DNA of 34,275 nt from Bifidobacteriaceae bacterium (GCA_031281585.1 JAITFE010000154.1:1-34275); one strand, 5' to 3'. Counted from the stretch's first letter, positions 1 to 8,275 are shown. Notes: generated from the letters alone by a model not told the origin. A program made the numbers and translations.

Positions 1-1
1 G

Positions 2-28
2 GCCGGGGCCGCCCAGGGTGTGGCGTGA
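2..28 (+). CDS. C-terminal end of a possible antitoxin (partial)
   Basis: An open frame enters from the left edge and stops with TGA at 26-28, overlapping the GTG start of the PIN toxin in a GTGA arrangement. Antitoxin genes normally precede vapC-type toxins with this kind of overlap, so this is probably the last eight codons of the partner antitoxin. The visible residues (AGAAQGVA) are too few to assign a family. Confidence 0.3.
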   Translation, partial: AGAAQGVA

Positions 29-417
29 TCGGGCTCGACACGAACATGATCGTCCGCATGGTGGTGCGCGACGACGAGCGCCAAACAGCCGTGGCGGACC
101 GCGTGTTCGACAGCCTTACCCCGCGCGACAAGGGCTATCTCACCCAGATGGTCCAGGTGGAGCTTTGGTGGGTCCTGCGCCGCCGCTACAGGCAGCCCGC
201 CGCCGAGGTGAGCAAGCTCATGGCTGAGCTGTTGGCCTCCGACAACCTGGAGTTTGAGAAGCCCCAGGACCTGGCCTGGGCCCTCGAACTCACGAATCAG
301 GGGGCGGACTTGGCCGACTTGCTGATCGCCCGGCAGGCCTCGCGACGCGGGGGCTGCACCCTCACCTTGGACGAGAAAGCCGCGGCGCTGGGTTTTGGCA
401 TGGAACTCGCAGACTGA
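25..417 (+). CDS. PIN-domain toxin, VapC-like
   Basis: A 130-aa single PIN domain, the usual VapC size. Family members are Mg2+-dependent ribonucleases that cut tRNA or rRNA when their antitoxin is lost. The four acidic positions are visible: D5 in the opening LDTN motif, E46 in QVELWW, D98 (or D95) in ADLADLLIA, and D116 in TLTLDE, so the site looks intact. The GTG at 25 is chosen because the PIN fold starts at once with MIGLDTN and because it overlaps an upstream stop codon. The antitoxin lies mostly off the window. Family call is firm; the RNA target is unknown. Confidence 0.85.
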   Translation: MIGLDTNMIVRMVVRDDERQTAVADRVFDSLTPRDKGYLTQMVQVELWWVLRRRYRQPAAEVSKLMAELLASDNLEFEKPQDLAWALELTNQGADLADLLIARQASRRGGCTLTLDEKAAALGFGMELAD

Positions 418-677
418 CCAACCCGTCGACGGCGCGGCCTGGGGCCACCGCCGATCGACCCCGGCTGTGGCGCGATCCGCAGCCGAAACCGGGTCCTGGT
501 GCTGGACAGGATGGCCCGCTGCTTGCGCGTCAGCCGCCATGATTATCTATGTGGGACCGTCATCGTCAAGGTGCGACTGCTCTGGGCCTGCGTGTCGACC
601 CGGCTCTGCCACGGCTTGGTGGTGATCGTCTGCGGAATGGAAGCCCGCCAATGGGTTCTTCGGGAATTGGGACTGCA

Positions 678-1382
678 ATGAGACCAGACGATCTGAATCG
701 GACCGCCGACGACTTGCGGGCCGCCGCCGAACTCCAAGCCCGACCGGCCACCGCCGGCCAAGCCCCATACGACCTCCGCCGCCTCGCCGTCCACGGCCTC
801 ATTGCGCGCTCGATGGCGTGCCTGGCGGCGCTGGTTTTGTCAATCGGTTGGCTCGGCGGCTGCACGCAGGACCGGCCGTACCCTCCAGTGGAAGGCGAGT
901 CGCTTGAGTTCACGGTGGTCAAGACGATGTCGACGGGCGCGCCCTACGGCGACCCCGACGCGCTTGAGACGTTGGTGTTAAAGGACGATGGCATGCTTGC
1001 GGCCTGTTGGGGAGAGCCGGGCGCCGCCGGCGGCATTCAACCCCGCGAGCACATCATCGACGGGGACGCGCCCGACATTCCCGGCGGCGTGACGGCCGTG
1101 TGGTTTGAGGTCGGCCTGGAGATGCCCACCGCAAGTGCCGAAGTGCAGGGTGTGTACGCGTCACATGACGAGTGGACCATTGCCGTCCGGATGATCGACC
1201 TTGGACCGGCTACCACCGTGGCGGTGGATTCTTTCCCTGCGGGAATCCTGTTTGTTGAGGCTCCGCCCCCGGGCAAAGTCAGGGTGCGGTTCGAGGATCA
1301 AACGGGTGGCAGCGTGGACGGCCAAGTCATCTGGGGCGAGCCCGCAACTGACGTCGCGGTCTGCCAGCCCACGGACTCGTAG
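678..1382 (+). CDS. Small putative lipoprotein, function unknown
   Basis: The frame encodes a hydrophobic stretch (MACLAALVLSIGWLGGC) ending in a lipobox-like LGGC, then about 170 residues of an exported acidic domain with no family I recognise. Two more Cys lie in the mature part (AACWGE and VAVCQ). The start is uncertain: ATG 678 gives 234 aa with a long basic N-region, while ATG 813 places the start right at the signal peptide; neither has a convincing Shine-Dalgarno sequence. The gene stands alone between toxin-antitoxin genes. The 260 bases upstream (418-677) show nothing I can support. Confidence 0.55.
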   Translation: MRPDDLNRTADDLRAAAELQARPATAGQAPYDLRRLAVHGLIARSMACLAALVLSIGWLGGCTQDRPYPPVEGESLEFTVVKTMSTGAPYGDPDALETLVLKDDGMLAACWGEPGAAGGIQPREHIIDGDAPDIPGGVTAVWFEVGLEMPTASAEVQGVYASHDEWTIAVRMIDLGPATTVAVDSFPAGILFVEAPPPGKVRVRFEDQTGGSVDGQVIWGEPATDVAVCQPTDS

Positions 1383-1586
1383 GCCGAATCCGAACCCGAA
1401 CCGACAGAGCCCCGGCCCTGGGCGCGGCGCGAAGCGGCCCGGCAGCGTGACGTCAGCCTGGCGCCGCCAAGCCTGACGGCACCGGGCGCCAGATGACGTG
1501 GCCCGCCAAAGCCCCCTCAATGCTGCTGAGCCACTCACCGCCGCCGCCAATTGCGACGCGTTCAGCGCTGGCTTTTGGCACTGCAT

Positions 1587-1609
1587 GCGTAATGACAATG
1601 GCGTTACGC
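1587..1609. promoter_or_regulatory. Inverted repeat, candidate TacA operator
   Basis: GCGTAA at 1587-1592 and its exact reverse complement TTACGC at 1604-1609 flank an 11-bp centre, ending 17 bp before the tacA start. Ribbon-helix-helix antitoxins of the TacA family repress their own operon by binding palindromes at this position. The repeat is seen; operator function is inferred. Confidence 0.45.
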
Positions 1610-1626
1610 TGCTGTAGAGTTCTGCC

Positions 1627-1917
1627 GTGTCCGAATCTGACCGCAGGCCCGCCACGCGAGAGGCGCTGAACCTCCGGTGGCGCCCCGAAGACCGAGCGCT
1701 GATCGACCGGGCCGCCGGGGCGGCCGGCCTGACCCGCACCGATTTCGTCTTGGGCGCCGCGAGAGACCGGGCAATTGAGACGCTCCTCGACCAGGTTTAC
1801 CTTGAACTGGCTCCGGACGCGTTCCTGGCCTTTTCGGAGCAGCTTGACCGAGCCCCCGAGCCGAATGCGCGCCTTGAGGAGACCCTGCGGGCCAAGGCGC
1901 CGTGGGAAGGGGCGTGA
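1627..1917 (+). CDS. tacA: TacA-family (DUF1778) ribbon-helix-helix antitoxin
   Basis: A 96-aa protein with the typical DUF1778 layout: an N-terminal RHH DNA-binding segment (LNLRWRPEDRALIDRAAGAA, then LTRTDFVLGAARDRA) and a C-terminal arm (AFLAFSEQLDRAPEPNARL) that in this family wraps the acetyltransferase toxin. It should neutralise the downstream GNAT protein and repress the operon with it. GTG 1627 is the first start after the inverted repeat. Its TGA overlaps the toxin's GTG (GTGA), indicating translational coupling. Confidence 0.88.
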   Translation: MSESDRRPATREALNLRWRPEDRALIDRAAGAAGLTRTDFVLGAARDRAIETLLDQVYLELAPDAFLAFSEQLDRAPEPNARLEETLRAKAPWEGA

Positions 1918-2414
1918 GCCTGAGGCCCCCGGAGCCAATCGCCGCCGCCCACGACACGAGCGGATTCCGCTCCGGGGTCGACACGCTCGACGCTTGGCTC
2001 CGGCGGCGGGCGCTGGCCAATGAACGGTCAGGCGCTTCACGCACTTTCGTGGTCGCCGATGGGCAAACCGTCGTGGCGTACTACTCGTTGGCGGCCGCCT
2101 GCGTTGCCGCCCGCGATGTCTCCGGTCGCATTCGGCGCAACATGCCCGACCCGATTCCCGCGGTGCTGCTGGCGCGCCTCGCCGTGGACTCCGGCTGGCA
2201 AGGCGGGGGCTTGGCGCGTTCCTTGGTGCGGGATGCCGTGCTTCGCGCCCTCGCGGCGTCAACGGCGGTGGGTGTCCGCTGCCTGGTCGTCAACGCGCTC
2301 TCGCCCAAAGCGGCGGAGTTCTGGGAGCACATCGGCTTCACACCGGCGCCGCGGGAACCCTTACTGTTGGCCATCGCCTTGAAAGACGCGGCCGCAGCCC
2401 TTGACCACAACTGA
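1914..2414 (+). CDS. tacT: TacT-like GNAT acetyltransferase toxin
   Basis: A 166-aa GNAT protein. TacT toxins acetylate the amino group of charged tRNAs and so block translation. Visible features are the family opening (GFRSGVDTLDAWL, residues 18-29), the TFVVADG/VVAYYSLAA strand pair, the acetyl-CoA loop near residues 88-103 with QGGGLA, and a C-terminal AAEFWEHIGFTPAP. GTG 1914 is preferred over GTG 1902 because it overlaps the tacA stop and has GGAAGG just upstream. The family's catalytic Tyr in the FY...GF motif appears replaced by Trp137, so activity may be reduced or altered. Confidence 0.87.
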   Translation: MSLRPPEPIAAAHDTSGFRSGVDTLDAWLRRRALANERSGASRTFVVADGQTVVAYYSLAAACVAARDVSGRIRRNMPDPIPAVLLARLAVDSGWQGGGLARSLVRDAVLRALAASTAVGVRCLVVNALSPKAAEFWEHIGFTPAPREPLLLAIALKDAAAALDHN

Positions 2415-2622
2415 CCACGCCCGACACACGAGCGGCACGGCAGCCCCAAGACGCCGGCACGGCCTCTCATTCGACTCTGCCCCGTTTGGCAGGCCTGGCT
2501 GATCTGGCCGTTGACTTGGCCGTCACCGGCGGGAAACGTGCCGACAACCCCACATCCATAGTCTGACCGGCAAGCTCGTCCCTATTCCGGGAGCCGCGCT
2601 ATACAAGGAGGCCCCGCCCCCC

Positions 2623-3375
2623 ATGGTCCGTCTGAACCGCCGCCACCACCGAGCCCGCGCCGTCCGCGACGCGATTCGGTTGGAAGTTCTGGATGGCGCC
2701 TGGGGTGATTCGATCCTCCCTTCGGAAGACGACCTGGCGAAAGACTTCGCGGTGGGCCGGAACGTGGTCCGCGAGGCCTTGAACGCGCTGGTCTTGGAGG
2801 GGATCCTGGAACGCCGCCAAGGGATTGGCACGCAACCCAAGAGCCGCATCATCCTCCACGCCGCAGACTCCCTGCGGGCGCTGCATGAAGACGACGAGCG
2901 GGCCCGCCGCGGCCGGCCTATCCGCCACCGGCTGATCGACTGGCGGATCGAGGAGGCGCCCGGCGGCTACGCCGCCGCCCTGGGCCTCCCGGTAGGCGCC
3001 CCGATCATTGTCTACGAGAGGCTGACGTGCTCCGACACGCCGCTGATCTTCTGGTCCACCCGCATCAGGGGCGACCTGGGGTTGGAGCCGCCGGGAGAGC
3101 GCGGGCAATGGGTGGACATCGGGTTTTACGAATACATTGAGCGGTCAGGCGCGCGCTTGGGGGAGGGCGTTGTGCGGACCAGCGCGGCCCCCGCCGACCA
3201 AGGCGTCGCCGAGGTCCTGGAGATCGCCCCCGGCGACCCGGTGCTGGTCCAGTCGCGGCGCGTGGCACTGGCCGACGGCCGCCCGCTCGAGGTCAGCACC
3301 GGCTACTACCGACCCAACCAGGTGGCCCTCCTCAACCGGTTCAGCCGCGCGGAGCCTTCGGCCAGAGCCGGATAG
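2623..3375 (+). CDS. GntR-family regulator with UTRA domain (HutC subfamily)
   Basis: A 250-aa protein with an N-terminal winged HTH at about residues 12-72 (LPSEDDLAKDFAVGRNVVRE, then LEGILERRQGIGTQ) and a UTRA ligand-binding domain from about 95 to 240, the usual length for the HutC group. Such proteins repress catabolic or transport genes until a small effector binds. ATG 2623 follows AAGGAGG at about 11 bp, with TATACA just before as a possible -10. It faces the transporter/hydrolase operon tail-to-tail and is the natural candidate regulator. Its last 231 bp are overlapped in antisense by the MFS gene. Confidence 0.88.
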   Translation: MVRLNRRHHRARAVRDAIRLEVLDGAWGDSILPSEDDLAKDFAVGRNVVREALNALVLEGILERRQGIGTQPKSRIILHAADSLRALHEDDERARRGRPIRHRLIDWRIEEAPGGYAAALGLPVGAPIIVYERLTCSDTPLIFWSTRIRGDLGLEPPGERGQWVDIGFYEYIERSGARLGEGVVRTSAAPADQGVAEVLEIAPGDPVLVQSRRVALADGRPLEVSTGYYRPNQVALLNRFSRAEPSARAG

Positions 3376-4518
3376 GCAAGCGGCCCCCGCGCCCAGGAGC
3401 AGCAGACCGCCGAGCAAGCAGGTCGCCACCTGGCCGCTGAACCTTTCCAAAGCCCAAGTCAGCGCGAGCGGGCCCAGGATTGTCCCAAGATCGCCAAAAG
3501 TGCGGTACACCCCGGTGGCCAATCCGAGGCGGGCGGGCGAGACGGCATCGGCCAAGCTGGCCAACGGCAGACCGCTGGCCAACGAGCTGAGAACGCCCAC
3601 CGCCACCATGACGGCGATGAAGGCGCCGGGGCTCCGGGCCAACTGATAGAGCGGGGCGCCCAACCCGGCGAGCGCCAGCGTTCCGGCCACCAGCCAACGT
3701 TTGTCCCAGCGATCAGCCACCAAGCCCAGAACCGGCAGCAGCGCCAAGCTGACAACGGTCACCCCGGCCATGCCGAACCCGAGTAGCCAGGGCGGGACGT
3801 GCGCGGAAGACTGTCCCAGCAGCGGCACCAACGACTGCTGGCCGCCGAACCGGGCGGCGAAGACCACAAACCCGACAACGCTGAGGGCCGCGACAGCCGC
3901 TCCCCCTGAGACCGGACGGGTTCGGCGAGGCGGGCTCTCCTGGGAGCGGTCCGCAGCCGCGCCGCCTTCTTCGGTCAGGCGCAGCGACCGGCTCACCGCC
4001 CGCCACCGGATGAGGCACCACGACACGAACCCGACCGCGCCGGCGGAAGCCGCCACGAACGCGGCCGGGGCGTTCGCCAGCGACAACGCCACCCCGCCTA
4101 TGGCCGGCCCGAGCGCGGCACCGGCAAGCTGGCACGCCTGGAGCAGCGATCCGACGCGCCCACGGGTGCGCGGCGCCGCGCCGCCCATCAACAACGACTG
4201 GCCAGCGGTGATCGCCGCTCCGGAGAAGACTCCGGCGACAGCCCGCAGCGCCAGGACAGCCGGAAGCGAGGTCATGAAACCCGTGACGACGGTGCAACCG
4301 GCCACGCCCACCACCGCGCACACTACGAACGGGAGGCGAGGCAGCCGCTGAGCCAGGATCCCGGCAGGAACGTTCGCCAGCAGCCGGCCCACTCCGAACG
4401 CTGAGATGATCGAGCCCAGCACCACCGCCCCAGCGCCCAACTGCGCGGAGTACGTGGGCAGCGCCGGTATGACGCTGCCCCAGCACATCTGGGTGGCCGC
4501 CACCAGTCCGCTGACCAC
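3145..4518 (-). CDS. MFS transporter with antisense-encoded C-terminal tail
   Basis: A 12-helix major facilitator protein in two six-helix halves split by a basic loop (SLRLTEEGGAAADRSQESPP). The first helices read GLVAATQMCWGSVIPALPTY, then SIISAFGVGRLLANVPAGIL; the A-loop and later DRWDKR signatures fit drug/metabolite efflux members. The frame is open back to ATG 4665, inside the preceding gene; GTG 4518 (457 aa) is preferred because GAAGG sits 7 bp upstream and helix 1 starts there. It is last in the amidohydrolase/ABC operon. The final ~65 residues after the last helix are soluble, composition-biased and wholly antisense to gntR, suggesting loss of the original stop. Substrate unknown. 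Confidence 0.8.
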   Translation of the reverse strand: MVSGLVAATQMCWGSVIPALPTYSAQLGAGAVVLGSIISAFGVGRLLANVPAGILAQRLPRLPFVVCAVVGVAGCTVVTGFMTSLPAVLALRAVAGVFSGAAITAGQSLLMGGAAPRTRGRVGSLLQACQLAGAALGPAIGGVALSLANAPAAFVAASAGAVGFVSWCLIRWRAVSRSLRLTEEGGAAADRSQESPPRRTRPVSGGAAVAALSVVGFVVFAARFGGQQSLVPLLGQSSAHVPPWLLGFGMAGVTVVSLALLPVLGLVADRWDKRWLVAGTLALAGLGAPLYQLARSPGAFIAVMVAVGVLSSLASGLPLASLADAVSPARLGLATGVYRTFGDLGTILGPLALTWALERFSGQVATCLLGGLLLLGAGAACLSGSGRRLRAAEPVEEGHLVGSVVAGADLERAAVGQCHAPRLDQHRVAGGDLQDLGDALVGGGRAGPHNALPQARA

Positions 4519-4630
4519 CAGGCGGCCTTCGGTTACCAGGCGTCCGCCAGGCGGCGCACCGCCGACTGAGCCGGTGCGCGCCGCCAGGGGCTGCCTGCGG
4601 GCCGAACGCCGCGCGGACCTAGTTTCCCGG

Positions 4631-5713
4631 CTAGAGCGCTTCGACAAATTGCAGGTCAACGACATCTTCGAACTCGGCCGGATCGGATTCGTCTTGCAGC
4701 GCGCCCGCGCCGCGGGCGACTTTCAGGGCCAGTTCCGTGGCTTCAAATGAGATCTCCGGCGTGGCCGGCCACAGGTCGTCCGCCAAGGCGCGGTCCAAGA
4801 TGGCGGAGATGAGCGCCGGGTCGAGGTTTGAGAACTCCTTTTGGGCTATGCCCTCCGCCTTGGCGCGGTCGCCGTGGATGATTTCCAGGGCTTCGGCGAT
4901 TCCCGCGACAAACGCCTGGGCGGTCTCCGGGTCTGCCGAATAGGTCGCCGTGGGCACGTTGATCGTGGAATAGGCGTAGTCGCCCAGAATGGTCGGGACA
5001 GACATGATCGGTTCGTCCCACACGCCTTCCGCCACGCCCTGCGCCACAATCGGGTCGGCGATCAGCGCGAAATCGGCCTGATTCTGCTGGACGATGGCGA
5101 TTGGCGCAGCCGCGTCCGCCGACTCGGTGAGTTTGACGTCTTCCGTGGAAAGGCCGCCGACCTCCAAGATGTAACGAAGGATCGAATTGGGTGTGCCGCC
5201 GTACGCGCCTGTCACAACGCTCTTGCCTTTGAGGACATTGGCGGCGTCCTCAATGGATTCGATGGGACCCTGGTCCAGGCCGGCGCGGGCCACCAAATAC
5301 ACGTTGCCGCGGTTGACCACGTTGGCGATGGCTTTGATCTCGGTGTCGCCGCTGGAATCCTGCGCCTTGACGAAGCCGTTGTGCTCCGGGCCGCCAATGA
5401 ATCCCCAAGCCTGTCCGGCCAGCACCGCGTTGACGTGCGCCCCGCCGCCGGTGTTCTGAGTGGTGACCGACACGTCCAGGCCCTTTTCAGCGAAGATGCC
5501 CTCATGGATGGCGATGTACAGGGGCAGGTAGCCCAAGTTGTGGGCGGGTTCCGACACGACGAGCGACGTCAGGTCACCGCCCCCGGTGTTTGACGCGTTG
5601 GCGGACCCATTTGCGGACCCGCCGCCGGCCGGAGAGTCAGGCGCGCAGCCGGCCAGGCTGACTGCGGCGGCGGCGAACAGCGCGACGCCGAGGAACGGCA
5701 TGGTGCGTCTCAT
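4631..5713 (-). CDS. ABC substrate-binding lipoprotein, SsuA/TauA/ThiY-like
   Basis: A 360-aa periplasmic-type binding protein. Residues 1-23 are a lipoprotein signal (MRRTMPFLGVALFAAAAVSL followed by AGC, Cys23). A Gly/Ser/Asn linker precedes the mature domain with the NMT1/SsuA pattern: LGYLPLYIAIHEGIFAEKGL, VNAVLAGQAWGFIGGPEH, then a second lobe with YGGTPNSILRYILEVGGL. This family binds sulfonates, nitrate, thiamine pyrimidines or related small molecules; the ligand cannot be read here. ATG 5713 is preceded by AAAGG at 10 bp and lies 23 bp after the permease gene. It probably delivers its ligand to the adjacent permease and ATPase. Confidence 0.88.
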   Translation of the reverse strand: MRRTMPFLGVALFAAAAVSLAGCAPDSPAGGGSANGSANASNTGGGDLTSLVVSEPAHNLGYLPLYIAIHEGIFAEKGLDVSVTTQNTGGGAHVNAVLAGQAWGFIGGPEHNGFVKAQDSSGDTEIKAIANVVNRGNVYLVARAGLDQGPIESIEDAANVLKGKSVVTGAYGGTPNSILRYILEVGGLSTEDVKLTESADAAAPIAIVQQNQADFALIADPIVAQGVAEGVWDEPIMSVPTILGDYAYSTINVPTATYSADPETAQAFVAGIAEALEIIHGDRAKAEGIAQKEFSNLDPALISAILDRALADDLWPATPEISFEATELALKVARGAGALQDESDPAEFEDVVDLQFVEAL

Positions 5714-5736
5714 GATGCGGTGGCCTTTCGTTGGAG

Positions 5737-6606
5737 TTAATTGGAAGCGAGGATGGTTGAGGCGAGGCGGCGTTCGGCGAAGCCGACAATCAGATACAGG
5801 GCGACGGACAGCAACGCCAGAACGAACACCCCGACCCAGATGAGGGCGATGTCGTAGACGCTGCCCGCGTAGACAATCAGTCGGCCCAAGCCCCGTTGGG
5901 AGCCGATGAACTCGCCGACAATGGCGCCCGCCAGCGCAAGGCCGATCGTGACGCGCAGCCCGGAGATGAGCCAAGGCAGCGTGGACGGGACCACGACGGA
6001 GCGGAAAATCTTGCCTCGGCGCGCGCCCAGCGAGGCCAGCATGCGCACCAGGTCCCGGTCGACCTGGCGGACACCGGCGGCGGCTCCCAGCGCCTGGACC
6101 GCCATGACCATGGCCGTGGCCATGGCGATCTTCGACGACATGCCGATCCCGAGCACCAAGACCACAATGGGGGCGAGGGCGAGTTTGGGAATCGCCTCGA
6201 ACATGACGATGAACGGCTCAGCGGTCTTGGCGTAGAGCCTTGACCACCAAAACGACAAGCCCAGGCAGGTGCCCGCCACCGTTCCGAGGAGGAACCCCGA
6301 CGCGGCGCTGGTCAGCGTGAAGGCGATGTCGCCCCAAAGCGTTCCGGAGGCGAACTGCTGGGCCGCTTTGGCGAGGATCCGGCTGGGCGAACTCCAGTAG
6401 AACGTGTTGACGGCGCCAAGCCGGGCACCCACCTCCCAACCTCCCACAATGGCCACGACCACGCAGGCGCGCCAGAAAGCGACCACCCAGGGGCGAATCG
6501 GGCGGTTGTCCGGCACATAGGTCCGGACCTTGGCGCGGGGCGCGCTCTTGGGACCCGCCGCCTCCAGTTCGAGCAGTAACTGGGTAGGCGCCTCGACTGC
6601 GGTCAT
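5737..6606 (-). CDS. ABC transporter permease, SsuC/TauC-like
   Basis: A 289-aa inner-membrane permease with a ~40-residue cytoplasmic N-terminus followed by about six helices. The BPD_transp_1 coupling region is clear: the helix EAIPKLALAPIVVLVLG and the EAA-type loop LVRMLASLGARRGKIFRSVV, then PSTLPWLISGLR. It forms the channel for the neighbouring binding protein and ATPase. Its ATG overlaps the ATPase stop (ATGA at 6603-6606), so the two are translationally coupled. Confidence 0.9.
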   Translation of the reverse strand: MTAVEAPTQLLLELEAAGPKSAPRAKVRTYVPDNRPIRPWVVAFWRACVVVAIVGGWEVGARLGAVNTFYWSSPSRILAKAAQQFASGTLWGDIAFTLTSAASGFLLGTVAGTCLGLSFWWSRLYAKTAEPFIVMFEAIPKLALAPIVVLVLGIGMSSKIAMATAMVMAVQALGAAAGVRQVDRDLVRMLASLGARRGKIFRSVVVPSTLPWLISGLRVTIGLALAGAIVGEFIGSQRGLGRLIVYAGSVYDIALIWVGVFVLALLSVALYLIVGFAERRLASTILASN

Positions 6607-7484
6607 GACGCCGCCTCCGGCGTGGCCATCAAGGTTGCCCGGACCCGCTCTTTGGCGGAGATGAACGCCGGGTCGGCCAGGCAGTCGACCTTCCGGGGGC
6701 GGGGCAGGTCAACCGTTACCTCGTCCGCGACGAATCCGGGCCGGCCGCTCATCACGTAGATCCGGTCGGAGCAGAGCACCGCCTCCTCCACGTCGTGGGT
6801 CACCAAAATGGTGGTCTTGTGAAACGACGCGTGCACGTCAAGCAGCCATAGCTGCATCTGCAGGCGCGTTTGGGCGTCGAGCGCCCCAAACGGCTCGTCC
6901 AAAAGCATGATCTGCCGGTTGAACAACAGCGTGCGCAGCAGCGCCGCCCGCCCGCGCATGCCGCCGGAAAGCTGGGCGGGTTTCGCTTTGCCGTAGCCGC
7001 CTAGGCCGTAGTGCTCCAAGAGCGGCCGCGCGGCCGCCATCGCCTGCCGGCGGCTGAAGCCGCGCACCTCCAGGCCTATGATCACGTTCCCCAGCACGGT
7101 GCGCCAGGGCATCAGCATGTCCTTTTGCAGCATGTAGCCCACCAGCCCGGTTTGCCCGGTGCGGTCCCGGCCGTCGATTTCGACAAAACCCTCCGTGGGG
7201 GTCTCCAGCCCGGCGATGATTGAGAACAGAGTCGATTTCCCGCAGCCGGACGGGCCGACAATCGACACGAACTCGCCGGGCCGGGCCACCAGGTCCACGG
7301 GCAGCAAAGCCGGGACCTTCTCGGCCTTCTCCGCCGACCGGCCGCGCTTTCCCGGGGCGGCGAAAGACTTGGCGACCCCACACACCTTGAGGGTCGAACC
7401 GGGCGGGTTGACGGCGGGCGGGCGGACGGCATCGGCGGAAAGCTCAGCCCGTGCTGGGGCTTCGCGGGTGAGGGAACTGGCCAT
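6603..7484 (-). CDS. ABC transporter ATP-binding protein, SsuB/TauB-like
   Basis: A 293-aa ATPase with Walker A GPSGCGKST (77-85), Q-loop at Q120, signature LSGGMRGRA (162-170), Walker B IMLLDEP (192-198) and H-loop H230 (VTHD). It powers import through the adjacent permease. The signature carries Gly where this subfamily nearly always has Gln (LSGGMRQRA). The first ~30 residues and the KRGRSAEKAEK insertion near 46-56 exceed the usual length; the extension contains ADAVRPP encoded by one copy of a dispersed 14-mer. ATG 7484 has AAAGGAG about 9 bp upstream. Confidence 0.92.
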   Translation of the reverse strand: MASSLTREAPARAELSADAVRPPAVNPPGSTLKVCGVAKSFAAPGKRGRSAEKAEKVPALLPVDLVARPGEFVSIVGPSGCGKSTLFSIIAGLETPTEGFVEIDGRDRTGQTGLVGYMLQKDMLMPWRTVLGNVIIGLEVRGFSRRQAMAAARPLLEHYGLGGYGKAKPAQLSGGMRGRAALLRTLLFNRQIMLLDEPFGALDAQTRLQMQLWLLDVHASFHKTTILVTHDVEEAVLCSDRIYVMSGRPGFVADEVTVDLPRPRKVDCLADPAFISAKERVRATLMATPEAAS

Positions 7485-7519
7485 GGCGGCGGCTCCTTTC
7501 GCTTGGCGTGCGGGTTGTT

Positions 7520-8275
7520 TCAGACGGCGGCGAGGACGCTGCCGGCGGAGGCGTTAGCGGGGGCGACGATGCCGTCGTAAAGGTTGTCCGGGAGGCCGTC
7601 GAAGTACGTCAGCACATGGTCGGTCGGCACCACGTCCGCGTACTTCGCGTTCATGTCGAACAACGCCATGGCGTGGGAGGCCTCGCCGCGGTCGAAGCAG
7701 CCCTCCTCCGCCAGGAGCACCCGGAGGTTGTAGGAGAACGCGTCCACCACCGTGGCGCGCACGCAACCCGAGGTGGTGGTGCCGCAGACGACCAACGTGT
7801 CGCAGCGCGCGGAGTTCAGGTCCGAGATCAGCGAGGTGCCGTGGAACACGCTGGGGGCCCGTTTCTTGATGACCACGTCGCGTGGCTCCGGCGCGATCTC
7901 CCGCACTATCTCCTGCGCGCCGAATCCCGCCGGCGGCGCGGCCTCCGCTCCGCGGGTGTTGCGCCACAGCCCCCGGCCGAACCCGTCCGGGCGGGGCTCG
8001 TAGCCGGTCGAGTAGAAGATCGGCAGGTTCCGGGCGCGGGCACCGTCCAGCAGCCTTTTGATGTGCGGAATGGCCTCCCAAGCGGTGGGCCCGCAGCTGT
8101 TGTGCCATTTCGCTATGGAGTCAAGCAACGGTTCGCTTTTGTCTCCGGTGAACGCATAGCTCACGTCGATCACCAGCAGCGCGGGCCGGGCCCCGGGGCC
8201 CAGGTATGCGCCGTAGCCGCTGGCCGGAAAGGTGGTCTTGTCCTGGTCTGATAGGAACTTGTCCCAAATTGCCAT
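7520..8275 (-). CDS. Isochorismatase-family cysteine amidohydrolase, N-carbamoylsarcosine amidase-like
   Basis: A 251-aa cysteine hydrolase. The catalytic triad of the family is visible: D37 in LLVIDVSYAF, K137 or K138 in DVVIKKRAPSVFHGT, and C171 in CGTTTSGCVRATVVDAF. The GTTTSGCVRAT segment resembles N-carbamoylsarcosine amidase and maleamate or ureidoacrylate amidohydrolases more than nicotinamidase. It would be a cytoplasmic C-N hydrolase acting on a small amide or carbamoyl compound. ATG 8275 has GGAG about 10 bp upstream. It is the first gene of the transporter operon and ends 35 bp before the ATPase gene, so its substrate is probably what the ABC system imports. The exact substrate is unresolved. 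Confidence 0.87.
   Translation of the reverse strand: MAIWDKFLSDQDKTTFPASGYGAYLGPGARPALLVIDVSYAFTGDKSEPLLDSIAKWHNSCGPTAWEAIPHIKRLLDGARARNLPIFYSTGYEPRPDGFGRGLWRNTRGAEAAPPAGFGAQEIVREIAPEPRDVVIKKRAPSVFHGTSLISDLNSARCDTLVVCGTTTSGCVRATVVDAFSYNLRVLLAEEGCFDRGEASHAMALFDMNAKYADVVPTDHVLTYFDGLPDNLYDGIVAPANASAGSVLAAV

Noticed and set aside
4519-4665. N-terminal extension of the MFS protein to ATG 4665
   Set aside because: The extra 49 residues are Arg/Ser-rich and partly antisense-like overlap with the binding-protein 3' end; GTG 4518 has GAAGG at 7 bp and begins at helix 1.
5714-5974. N-terminal extension of the substrate-binding protein from an upstream ATG
   Set aside because: It would overlap the permease gene and place the lipoprotein signal internally; ATG 5713 has a good ribosome-binding site and starts the signal peptide.
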